Below, in pieces: positions 56,721 through 64,000 of a stretch of DNA of 64,000 nucleotides. The notes beneath the pieces were generated by a model. It was not told the origin of the DNA. It saw only the letters and a list, made by a program, of their open reading frames with translations, and searched no databases. Location of the stretch: positions 62,001 to 126,000 of the forward strand of contig NZ_KB849560.1 in the NCBI RefSeq assembly GCF_000368585.1. Reading direction: 5' to 3'. This DNA is from Acinetobacter venetianus RAG-1 = CIP 110063. Its GTDB lineage: Bacteria; Pseudomonadota; Gammaproteobacteria; Pseudomonadales; Moraxellaceae. Within the stretch, counting starts at the first letter, position 1; the number at the start of each line of letters is the position of its first letter. Both the position numbers and the translations under genes were made by a program.

Positions 56721-58901
56721 ATGAGCCAAAATACCAATACTGAAGATACAATTGACCTGAAAGAGCTTTTCTTTGCTTTAATCGCACAATGGAAGCTTAT
56801 TGCACTGTGTATTATTCTGAGTTTGGTCTTTGCTTTGTTATACCTACGTGCAACTCCTGATACTTATTCAGTAGATGCCTTGGTTCAAGTGGAAGACAGT
56901 AAAGGAGCCTCTGCTGCTCTGCTTGGGGATCTTTCACAGATGATTGAGCAAAAATCGCCCGCTCAATCTGAAATTGAAATTTTAAAATCTCGTTTAGTTC
57001 TTGGTTCAGTGATTCAAGCCCTCCATCTCGATCTAGAGATTGCAAGCGAAAATAATACTTTTTCTCATCGATTACTCAATAAAACTGATTACGAGACGGA
57101 ATATTCTCCTAAAACCGTTACTTTTAATGATGGAGAAAAGTTTTTTAATATCAATCAATTTGATGTTCCCAATTCCTATTTAGATAAAAAACTTAGTTTA
57201 AGTTTTAAAAATAATAATTTTCGTTTGGTCGATCCAAAGACAGATGAGATCGTTCTAACAGCTCCTTTAAACAAATTAAATCAACTAAAAAATCAATTTG
57301 GTACTTGGAAAGTTGCAATTTTTACAAATGATACGTTTGATGCTAATTATTTCGTACAAAAGAATTCACTGCCTGCCGCAGTCCAAGCCATTCTTTCAAA
57401 CTATTCCGTCGCTGAAAGAGGAAAACTAACTGGAATTCTGGGATTAAATTATCAAGGTCAAGATAAAGAACATATTACTAAAGTTTTAAATGCGATTTTG
57501 GCTGCCTATAGCGCGCAAAATGTAGAGCGTCGTTCTGCGGAAACAGCACAAACTTTAAAATTCTTAGATGAACAACTCCCAGACTTGAAAAAACAGTTAG
57601 ATGATGCCGAACGTGTCTTCAATAAATTCCGACAACAATATAATACGGTTGATGTGACTAAAGAATCTGAATTGTATTTAACTCAGAGTATCACTTTAGA
57701 AACTAAGAAAATTGAATTACAGCAACAGCAAGCTGATCTAGCAGCAAAGTACACTGCTGAACACCCTGCAATACGCGAAATCAATGCTCAAATTACCGCA
57801 CTTGACAAGCAAATTACCCAATTAAATAGCACCTTAAAACAGTTACCAGATATTCAGCGTCAATACCTCCAACTTTTTCGTGAGGTTGAGGTCAAAACTC
57901 AATTATATACTGCACTGCTCAACTCTTATCAGCAATTACGTATTGCAAAAGCAGGTGAAATTGGTAATGTTCGGATTGTGGATACTGCTGTAGAACCTGT
58001 AGAACCAATCAAACCTAAGAAATTACAAATTTTAATTCTTTCTATTTTCCTTGGTGGCTTCTTAGGGACTCTGCTTGCATTATTACGAAATATGCTACGT
58101 ACTGGTGTCAAAGACTCGACACAAATCGAGAGAGAATTTGATCTTCCTGTTTATGCTACTGTTCCAAGATCTCCTGTACAAGAAACTCGTATGAGTATCT
58201 TGAAAAAGAAAAAATCGATCCCGATCTTAGCTGTAAAACATAGTGATGATATTGCAATTGAGAGCTTACGCAGTATCCGTACGGCGATCCATTTCTCTCT
58301 TGCGAGTGCAAAAAATAATATCATTATGATCGCTGGTCCAGCTCCAGAGGTCGGAAAATCATTTATTTCGACAAATTTGTCAACTATTTTTGCTCAAAGC
58401 GATAAAAAGGTTCTTCTGATCGATGCAGATATGCGTCGTGGCTATATGCATAAATACTTTGATGTTGATATAAAGCCAGGCTTATCTGAATTTTTGAGCA
58501 ATCAAGCTGAGTTAAGCCAAGTAATTCATCAGACTGAGGTGAATGGACTGAATGTCATCACACGTGGTAAAAGTCCAACAAATCCATCTGAAATGTTAGG
58601 TTCTCAAAAATTTAAAGCATTGCTTGATGAACTTAGCCAACAATATGATCATATCATCATTGATACGCCGCCGATCTTGGCCGTAACGGATGGGATTATT
58701 ATTTCTCAATATGCAGGCGTGAACTTATTAATTGCTCGTTATTCTAAGTCGCAAATGAAAGAGCTTGAGCTTAGCTTAAATCGTTTTGAGCAAGCAGGCG
58801 TCAAAGTGAATGGCTTCATCTTAAACGATATCCAACGTACTGCTGGCGCTGGTTATAGCTATAACTATGCTTATGCCTATAAAGCCAATAAAGAAGACTA
58901 A
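56721..58901 (+). CDS. wzc: Capsule polymerisation tyrosine autokinase Wzc
   Basis: Inner-membrane co-polymerase of 726 residues: two membrane helices enclosing a periplasmic Wzz-like region with coiled coils, then a cytosolic BY-kinase. Walker A is GPAPEVGKSFIS, Walker A' is VLLIDADMRRG, Walker B is HIIIDTPP. The C-terminal cluster has five Tyr in GYSYNYAYAY. The ATG at 56721 is used; an earlier frame extension overlaps wzb. A strong terminator follows. Confidence 0.94.
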   Translation: MSQNTNTEDTIDLKELFFALIAQWKLIALCIILSLVFALLYLRATPDTYSVDALVQVEDSKGASAALLGDLSQMIEQKSPAQSEIEILKSRLVLGSVIQALHLDLEIASENNTFSHRLLNKTDYETEYSPKTVTFNDGEKFFNINQFDVPNSYLDKKLSLSFKNNNFRLVDPKTDEIVLTAPLNKLNQLKNQFGTWKVAIFTNDTFDANYFVQKNSLPAAVQAILSNYSVAERGKLTGILGLNYQGQDKEHITKVLNAILAAYSAQNVERRSAETAQTLKFLDEQLPDLKKQLDDAERVFNKFRQQYNTVDVTKESELYLTQSITLETKKIELQQQQADLAAKYTAEHPAIREINAQITALDKQITQLNSTLKQLPDIQRQYLQLFREVEVKTQLYTALLNSYQQLRIAKAGEIGNVRIVDTAVEPVEPIKPKKLQILILSIFLGGFLGTLLALLRNMLRTGVKDSTQIEREFDLPVYATVPRSPVQETRMSILKKKKSIPILAVKHSDDIAIESLRSIRTAIHFSLASAKNNIIMIAGPAPEVGKSFISTNLSTIFAQSDKKVLLIDADMRRGYMHKYFDVDIKPGLSEFLSNQAELSQVIHQTEVNGLNVITRGKSPTNPSEMLGSQKFKALLDELSQQYDHIIIDTPPILAVTDGIIISQYAGVNLLIARYSKSQMKELELSLNRFEQAGVKVNGFILNDIQRTAGAGYSYNYAYAYKANKED

Positions 58902-58923
58902 CTTAACTTGCTTTAAAGTGAGT

Positions 58924-58954
58924 AAAAAGCCAAATCAATTGATTTGGCTTTTTT
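58924..58954 (+). terminator. Terminator of the wza-wzb-wzc operon
   Basis: AAAAGCCAAATCAATTGATTTGGCTTTT is a perfect palindrome with an additional T-run. It lies 22 bases past the wzc stop. Confidence 0.88.
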
Positions 58955-59077
58955 GTTAAAAACAAAAACCTAATAAAAAATACACGTATTATTCAAATGG
59001 GTTATTCAATGGATCAGCATAGACATGCTAAGATCAATGCCATATTTTTTTACTAAGAACTCATATCGGGACATCTC

Positions 59078-59785
59078 ATGAGTAAAGCTTTACCTTTTGT
59101 TGTTGCAGCCGTTTTAGGCGGTGCAGCGCTTGTTCCTGTTTATTACGCTACACAACATCCAACAACTGAACTTGGGGCTAAAGCTGATAAAAATGCAGCA
59201 CCTGTAGCAAAAATCAGTTATGCCTTGGGTTATGAAGTTGCAAAGCAAACTCCTCCTGAATTAGATACAAATTCATTTATTACTGGTTTCCGCGATGCAC
59301 ATGCGCAAAAACCAGCAGCATATACAGAAGAAGAGCTACAAGCAGCTTATGTTGATTTTCAAAAAGAAATTCAACAAAAACAGTTAAATGAAACGAAAAA
59401 AGCAGAAGCAACAAGCAATAGCTTTTTAGCTGAAAATGCCAAAAAAGAAGGTGTTAAAACAACTGCTTCAGGTCTACAGTACAAAATTATCAAAGAAGGT
59501 ACTGGTAAACAGCCATCTGCCACCTCTGTCGTTAAAGTTCACTACAAAGGTCAGCTCACTGATGGTAAGGTCTTTGACAGCTCTTACGATCGTGGCGAGC
59601 CAATTGAATTCCCGCTCAATCAAGTGATTCCTGGTTGGACGGAAGGTCTACAACTGATGAAAGAAGGCGGTAAAGCAACGTTATACATCCCTGCAAATCT
59701 GGGATATGGCGAGCAAGGCGTACCAGGTTCTATTCCACCGAACAGTACATTAATTTTTGATGTTGAATTAATCTCTGTAAAATAA
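59078..59785 (+). CDS. fkpA: FKBP-type peptidyl-prolyl isomerase FkpA
   Basis: Isomerase/chaperone of 235 residues. A hydrophobic N-terminal segment ([21 protein letters not shown]) serves as a signal anchor, followed by a helical dimerisation domain (about 45-135). The C-terminal FKBP domain contains [23 protein letters not shown]-like [17 protein letters not shown] and [12 protein letters not shown]. It flanks the K locus, as is typical in Acinetobacter. Confidence 0.88.
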   Translation: MSKALPFVVAAVLGGAALVPVYYATQHPTTELGAKADKNAAPVAKISYALGYEVAKQTPPELDTNSFITGFRDAHAQKPAAYTEEELQAAYVDFQKEIQQKQLNETKKAEATSNSFLAENAKKEGVKTTASGLQYKIIKEGTGKQPSATSVVKVHYKGQLTDGKVFDSSYDRGEPIEFPLNQVIPGWTEGLQLMKEGGKATLYIPANLGYGEQGVPGSIPPNSTLIFDVELISVK

Positions 59786-59830
59786 TTGATATAAGGAGAG
59801 CATGTGCTCTCCTTTATTTTGGAAGAAATA

Positions 59831-60514
59831 ATGAAAAAACTAAGTCTAATTTTAATTGCATCAGCTATTGGTACGGTTCAAGCAGCACCGACAACATTAA
59901 AAAGCCCCCAAAAGGAACAGTTGGGCTATAGTTATGGATACTTGATGGGTAAAGGAAATGCAGAAACCCTGAAAGATTTAAATATTGAAACCTTTGTGCA
60001 GGGCTTAAAGGATGCGACCCAAGGTAAAACAGCATCATTAAGCGATGAAGAAATGGCGAATGTTTTAAATCAATATAAAAAACGCCTTGAAGCAAAACAG
60101 TTGATTGAATTTCAAGAATTAGCGCAACAAAACGAGCAAGCTGGTCAAGCTTTTTTAGCTGAAAATGCCAAAAAAGCAGACATCATCACAACAAAATCAG
60201 GTTTACAGTATCAAGTCTTACAAGAAGGTAAAGGTAAATCACCTAAAGCCACCTCTATGGTAAAAGTGAATTATGAAGGCCGTTTGCTTGATGGCACTGT
60301 TTTTGATAGTTCTATTGCACGCAATCATCCTGCTGAGTTTAAACTCAATCAAGTCATTTCTGGCTGGACCGAAGGTGTTCAAACCATGAAAGAAGGCGGT
60401 AAAAGCCGTTTCTTCATCCCTTCTGATTTAGCATATGGTGACATTGGTGCTGGTGATGGAATTGGCCCGAACAGCACACTGATTTTTGATATCGAACTGA
60501 TCGAAGTGAAATAA
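59831..60514 (+). CDS. fklB: FKBP-type peptidyl-prolyl isomerase, second copy
   Basis: Periplasmic protein of 227 residues. The ATG after GGAAG gives a signal peptide ending GTVQA. It has the same helical N-terminal domain and FKBP domain ([49 protein letters not shown]) as fkpA, from which it was probably duplicated; the two share FLAENAKK and SGLQYQ blocks. They are 45 bases apart and may share transcription. Confidence 0.86.
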   Translation: MKKLSLILIASAIGTVQAAPTTLKSPQKEQLGYSYGYLMGKGNAETLKDLNIETFVQGLKDATQGKTASLSDEEMANVLNQYKKRLEAKQLIEFQELAQQNEQAGQAFLAENAKKADIITTKSGLQYQVLQEGKGKSPKATSMVKVNYEGRLLDGTVFDSSIARNHPAEFKLNQVISGWTEGVQTMKEGGKSRFFIPSDLAYGDIGAGDGIGPNSTLIFDIELIEVK

Positions 60515-60516
60515 CA

Positions 60517-60546
60517 AAAAACCCTCCATCTCGGAGGGTTTAATTT
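60517..60546. terminator. Terminator after fklB
   Basis: AAACCCTCC and GGAGGGTTT form a 9-bp stem with a 5-base loop. It separates fklB from murJ, which converges on it. Confidence 0.82.
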
Positions 60547-60561
60547 TAGAATAATTGAGTA

Positions 60562-62112
60562 TTAATGTTTTAAATGTCTTGGTCTAAAACCCATTGCCAC
60601 TAAACCAATTAAATAGGCCAAAACGCCAACCACACATAGACCAATCACTTCTGCAATACGGAACCATTGTGAAACATCGCCTTGATACCATGTTAAGGCA
60701 TACCACAAAGCTGCAATCATGGTCATATTCGCTACCGCAAATTGGAAAAATAATTTCTTCCAATGCGCGCCAAAACGGTAGATATGACGCTTATGTAAAT
60801 AGAAATAGAGCATTCCTGCATTCACCAAAGCAGAACCTGATGAAGCGAGGGCCAGTGCCATATGCTCTGCATGCCAATCAATTAATTTAAAGAAACCAAT
60901 AAATACCACGTTTAAAATAGCATTTGCTGCAACCGCCATTAACCCCACACGCACTGGCGTTTTAGTATCTTGCTGTGCATAAAATCCTGGTGCAAATACT
61001 TTGATCAACATAAATGAAATCACCCCAGCACTCATACATTGCAATGCTAAAGCCGTCATTTGAGTATCTTCTAATGTAAACTCACCACGCTGAAACAATG
61101 CTTGAATAATCGGTGTCGATAACATGAATAAAGCAATACTGGCAGGGATACCGACTAACATAATAATTTTAGCGGCCCAATCGATCATGCTCTTAAATTT
61201 GGCTTGATCTTGCTCGGCATGACGTGCTGATAATGAAGGCAAAATCACCGTGCCAATTGCCACACCAATCAACCCCAATGGAAGCTCCGTCATTCGCTCA
61301 GCACTATAAAGCCAAGACACCGAACCATCTTGCATGAATGATGCCCAGATTGTATTGAGCAATAAATTAATTTGCGTTACTGAGACACCAAATAAAGCTG
61401 GCAACATCAGCTTTAAAATACGATCTACACCTTCATGTTTAAAATCAACTTTTGGTGGAATAAGTAAGTTTTTCTTCCATAACTCAGGAATTTGAATCGC
61501 AAGCTGTAATACACCTGCCACAATGACTGCCCAACCAAGTGCCATAATTGGCTCAGCCATGAACGGCGTTAACCACCATGCCCCTGCGATCATTGCAACA
61601 TTTAATAAAACAGGTGCAAATGCAGGTGAGGCAAAAGAGCCATAACTGTTTAGAATACTACTTGCAAATGCCGTTAATGACATAAACATCAAATATGGAA
61701 TCGTTAAACGAAACATATCAACGGCTAATGCAAATTTATCAGGATCGTTATGGAAACCAGGTGCATACAAATAAATAATGGCAGGTGCAGCAACCATTGC
61801 CACAAACGTTAATAGGGTCATGGCTGTCAATAAGCAGCCAAATACCCGACTAATTAAAATCTGAACTTCGGCATGCGCACGACTGGTCTTATATTCTGTT
61901 AAAACAGGAATAAAGGCTTGTGAAAATGCACCCTCAGCAAATAAACGCCGAAAAAAATTAGGAATACGAAATGCAACAACGAATGTATCGAAGTCCTTCC
62001 CTGCACCAAATACGTTGAGTAGTACTACATCTCGTACCAATCCCAACACTCGGGATAACATTGTCATTGCACTGACAATGACAGTCGATCGCCACAATGC
62101 CATCGCATTCAC
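60562..62112 (-). CDS. murJ: Lipid II flippase MurJ
   Basis: Inner-membrane protein of 516 residues with about 14 helices. STVIVSAMTMLSRVLGLVRDVVLLNVFGAGKDFDTFVVAFRIPNFFRRLFAEGAFSQAFIP-type N-terminus carries the conserved Arg residues, and the LPSLSARHAEQD loop follows. It moves lipid II across the membrane for peptidoglycan synthesis. An ATG three codons in is an alternative start. It is the outermost usual neighbour of the K locus. Confidence 0.93.
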   Translation of the reverse strand: MNAMALWRSTVIVSAMTMLSRVLGLVRDVVLLNVFGAGKDFDTFVVAFRIPNFFRRLFAEGAFSQAFIPVLTEYKTSRAHAEVQILISRVFGCLLTAMTLLTFVAMVAAPAIIYLYAPGFHNDPDKFALAVDMFRLTIPYLMFMSLTAFASSILNSYGSFASPAFAPVLLNVAMIAGAWWLTPFMAEPIMALGWAVIVAGVLQLAIQIPELWKKNLLIPPKVDFKHEGVDRILKLMLPALFGVSVTQINLLLNTIWASFMQDGSVSWLYSAERMTELPLGLIGVAIGTVILPSLSARHAEQDQAKFKSMIDWAAKIIMLVGIPASIALFMLSTPIIQALFQRGEFTLEDTQMTALALQCMSAGVISFMLIKVFAPGFYAQQDTKTPVRVGLMAVAANAILNVVFIGFFKLIDWHAEHMALALASSGSALVNAGMLYFYLHKRHIYRFGAHWKKLFFQFAVANMTMIAALWYALTWYQGDVSQWFRIAEVIGLCVVGVLAYLIGLVAMGFRPRHLKH

Positions 62113-62174
62113 CTACGGCTTATCTTTTAAAAAGCGTTATTGTAATGAAAGTCCAAATAGATTTCGTTGTGAAA

Positions 62175-62774
62175 TCATAAATCGAACGATGTTTTTTTGG
62201 ATAATTTTGCTGCTGATAATTGGAAACGGAACAACGGCCAGTCAAAAAATGGTCCGGGATCAGTCTTACGTTTCGGTGCAATATCAGAATGTCCTGCAAT
62301 ATGATTTTGAATTTTTGGATAAGCTTGCTGAAGCGTTTGTACAACCTCTACCAGTGATTGATATTGTTCTTTTTCAAATGGTAAATCATCACTTCCTTCC
62401 AGCTCAATTCCAATCGAATAGTCGTTACATTCTTTTTGAGCCAAATAACTAGAACGTCCCGCGTGCCAAGAACGGTCATTAAAATTCACAAATTGGATGA
62501 CCTCACCTGTTCTCAAGATCAATAAGTGTGCAGAAACTTGCATTCCCTCAATGGTCTGGAAATAAGGATGCAATGACCAATCTAATTTATTCTGAAAAAA
62601 CTGCTGAATATAGCCCCCACCAAATTGTGAAGGAGGCAAACTAATATTATGAATTACAATCAGTTGGATATCAGTGCCATCTGGACGTACATTAAAATTT
62701 GGAGATGCTATTTGAGTTGCCCCAATTAATACACCATCCTCAACTTGAGCAAATTTAGAGTGTTGCATTGTCAT
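62175..62774 (-). CDS. ampD: 1,6-anhydro-N-acetylmuramyl-L-alanine amidase
   Basis: Zinc amidase of about 199 residues in cytosolic peptidoglycan recycling; loss often induces AmpC beta-lactamases in other bacteria. VIHNISLPPSQFGGGYIQQFF carries the first Zn ligand His, and IAGHSDIAPKRKTDPGPFFDW the second His and Asp. Start is uncertain: four in-frame ATG/GTG codons occur within 30 codons and none has a good ribosome site. It is divergent from nadC, as in enterics. Confidence 0.88.
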   Translation of the reverse strand: MTMQHSKFAQVEDGVLIGATQIASPNFNVRPDGTDIQLIVIHNISLPPSQFGGGYIQQFFQNKLDWSLHPYFQTIEGMQVSAHLLILRTGEVIQFVNFNDRSWHAGRSSYLAQKECNDYSIGIELEGSDDLPFEKEQYQSLVEVVQTLQQAYPKIQNHIAGHSDIAPKRKTDPGPFFDWPLFRFQLSAAKLSKKTSFDL

Positions 62775-62913
62775 TCGAATCAGCAATTTAATATTTCTAT
62801 GCTGCATTCTGACATGCTTTATCACGAATAATCGAGACGAAATACTTATTTTTTATGTTGAGAATGCTAATATAACGCACAAGTTTTTTGGCCAAAAATA
62901 TACTGGAAATGGT

Positions 62914-63759
62914 ATGAGTATTCCTCAATCTTTGCTTGAACAATCTATTCAAATCAATATTCAACAAGCATTACAAGAAGATATTGGGGATGGTGATATT
63001 ACTGCCATGTTAACACCTGTAGATGAACAAGCGACTGCCACGATCATTACTCGTGAAGAAATGATTCTAGCGGGACAACCTTGGGTTGATGCGTTAATAA
63101 AGGCATATGACGAAACTGTACAAATTACATGGTTAAAGCAAGAAGGTGATGTTGTTGCAGCAAATGAAGCTTTTCTAAAGCTTGCTGGTTCAGCACGTAG
63201 CCTTCTTACCGTTGAGCGTCCAGCGTTAAACTTTGTACAAACGCTTTCAGCCGTTGCGACCAAAACAGCAAACTACGTTAAACAGCTTGATGGATTAAAT
63301 ACAAAATTATTGGATACACGTAAAACCTTACCCGGATTACGCATCGCACAAAAATATGCTGTGGCTGTTGGCGGTGGACAAAACCATCGTTTAGGTCTAT
63401 TTGATGCATTTTTAATTAAAGAAAATCACATCATGGCAGCTGGTGGTATTGCCCAAGCGATTGTCAAAGCACATGACATTGCACCGGGTAAACCTGTTGA
63501 AGTTGAAGTTGAAACTTGGGACGAGCTGAATCAGGCGCTTGAAGCTGGGGCTGATATTGTGATGTTGGATAACTTTAGCCAACAACAAATGATTGATGCG
63601 GTGAATCATGTCGCTGGACGCTGTAAATTAGAAGCATCAGGTAATATCACCATTGAAAATCTACGTGAAGTCGCAACGACAGGTGTGGATTACATTTCAA
63701 TGGGCGTGCTCACCAAAGATGTAACCGCTGTAGATTTATCGATGCGTTTTAACGCTTAA
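62914..63759 (+). CDS. nadC: Nicotinate-nucleotide pyrophosphorylase (quinolinate PRTase)
   Basis: Makes nicotinate mononucleotide from quinolinate and PRPP in NAD synthesis. It is 281 residues long. RKTLPGLRIAQKYAVAVGGGQNHRLGLFDAFLIKENH is the active-site block with basic substrate-binding residues, and EVEVETWDELNQALEAGADIVMLDNF the barrel segment. Divergent from ampD with a 139-base spacer. Confidence 0.95.
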   Translation: MSIPQSLLEQSIQINIQQALQEDIGDGDITAMLTPVDEQATATIITREEMILAGQPWVDALIKAYDETVQITWLKQEGDVVAANEAFLKLAGSARSLLTVERPALNFVQTLSAVATKTANYVKQLDGLNTKLLDTRKTLPGLRIAQKYAVAVGGGQNHRLGLFDAFLIKENHIMAAGGIAQAIVKAHDIAPGKPVEVEVETWDELNQALEAGADIVMLDNFSQQQMIDAVNHVAGRCKLEASGNITIENLREVATTGVDYISMGVLTKDVTAVDLSMRFNA

Positions 63760-63947
63760 CCTTGTTCGGATTTATTCTCTTGCTCTGAACGTTTTGGCTG
63801 AACCGAAACCTCAGGCATCTCTATTTTTCTTTCTTCAGCTCGCTCAGTCCATGCTGATTTGGCTTCGGTTGAATCAGTAGGTCTTGGGTCAGCAGCCATC
63901 AAGACAAAAGTAACTGCGGTCAAAAATACGAGAAATACTTGTAACAT
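63756..63947 (-). CDS. Small membrane-anchored hypothetical protein
   Basis: About 63 residues: one hydrophobic segment (MLQVFLVFLTAVTFVLMAADP) and a charged, Glu-rich tail (AEERKIEMPEVSVQPKRSEQENKSEQG). The tail may extend into the periplasm. The ATG at 63947 is six bases after AGGG; an ATG two codons earlier is possible. Its stop overlaps the nadC stop by four bases in convergent orientation. No family was recognised. Confidence 0.6.
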   Translation of the reverse strand: MLQVFLVFLTAVTFVLMAADPRPTDSTEAKSAWTERAEERKIEMPEVSVQPKRSEQENKSEQG

Positions 63948-64000
63948 TCTCATCCCTATTTTGTTTTCTTTCAATTTTATAAATTTAACAAAGCAAAATG

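Overview
The window is chromosomal DNA of an Acinetobacter-like gammaproteobacterium. The main reasons are a capsule (K) locus held between fkpA/fklB/murJ on one side and galU-ugd-pgi-galE-pgm on the other, the AT-rich base composition, and nearby prp, dad, mms, rluA, ampD and nadC genes arranged as in that genus. The species cannot be settled by eye. No IS element, prophage, CRISPR array or rRNA operon was seen.

Layout. 1-580: three identical tRNA-Gly(GCC) genes in an exact 120-bp tandem array with a promoter and a terminator. 596-10249: a leftward valine-catabolism operon (mmsA, mmsB, acyl-CoA synthetase, isobutyryl-CoA dehydrogenase, enoyl-CoA hydratase, 3-hydroxyisobutyryl-CoA hydrolase, MHS-type transporter) with a divergent LysR regulator. 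10325-15310: the D-alanine module (cycA, ridA, alr/dadX, dadA) with divergent Lrp-type dadR. 15435-23326: mixed housekeeping and accessory genes (rraB, rluA, two GNATs, EamA transporter, nitrilase-like protein, AraC regulator, DUF962 and DUF4126 membrane proteins, and a 47-residue zinc-ribbon protein), including a 690-bp gap that holds a structured-looking element. 23440-24607: a small AT-rich two-gene unit, a KTSC-like protein and a PD-(D/E)XK-type nuclease-like protein. 24685-31817: the methylcitrate (prp) operon, its GntR regulator and a divergent aromatic aminotransferase. Next to that aminotransferase, at 31870-31885, lies a perfect parS-like site inside a terminator hairpin.

32197-58901 is the capsule locus. 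The flank at 32197-38451 makes sugar precursors (pgm, galE, pgi, ugd, galU). 38465-42942 makes and transfers the probable first sugar, UDP-QuiNAc4NAc (gdr, aminotransferase, acetyltransferase, PglC-like itrB). The central part carries two glycosyltransferases, a heparinase II/III-like protein, a two-domain oxidoreductase, Wzy, Wzx, an acetyltransferase, and wecC plus wecB for UDP-ManNAcA. A 600-bp divergent control region separates this leftward operon from rightward wza-wzb-wzc. One initiating transferase plus two glycosyltransferases suggests a repeat unit of about three sugars. The right end has two FKBP isomerases, murJ, ampD, nadC and a small membrane-anchored hypothetical protein.

Most noteworthy: the parS-like site in a terminator; the KTSC/nuclease-like pair directly after acnD, where prpF sits in many prp operons; a Ugd homologue and a nitrilase homologue that both lack the usual catalytic cysteine; the heparinase/two-domain oxidoreductase pair in the capsule locus; two unexplained structured intergenic segments; and three matching operator palindromes around the GntR gene. 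All calls come from reading the sequence, with no database search.
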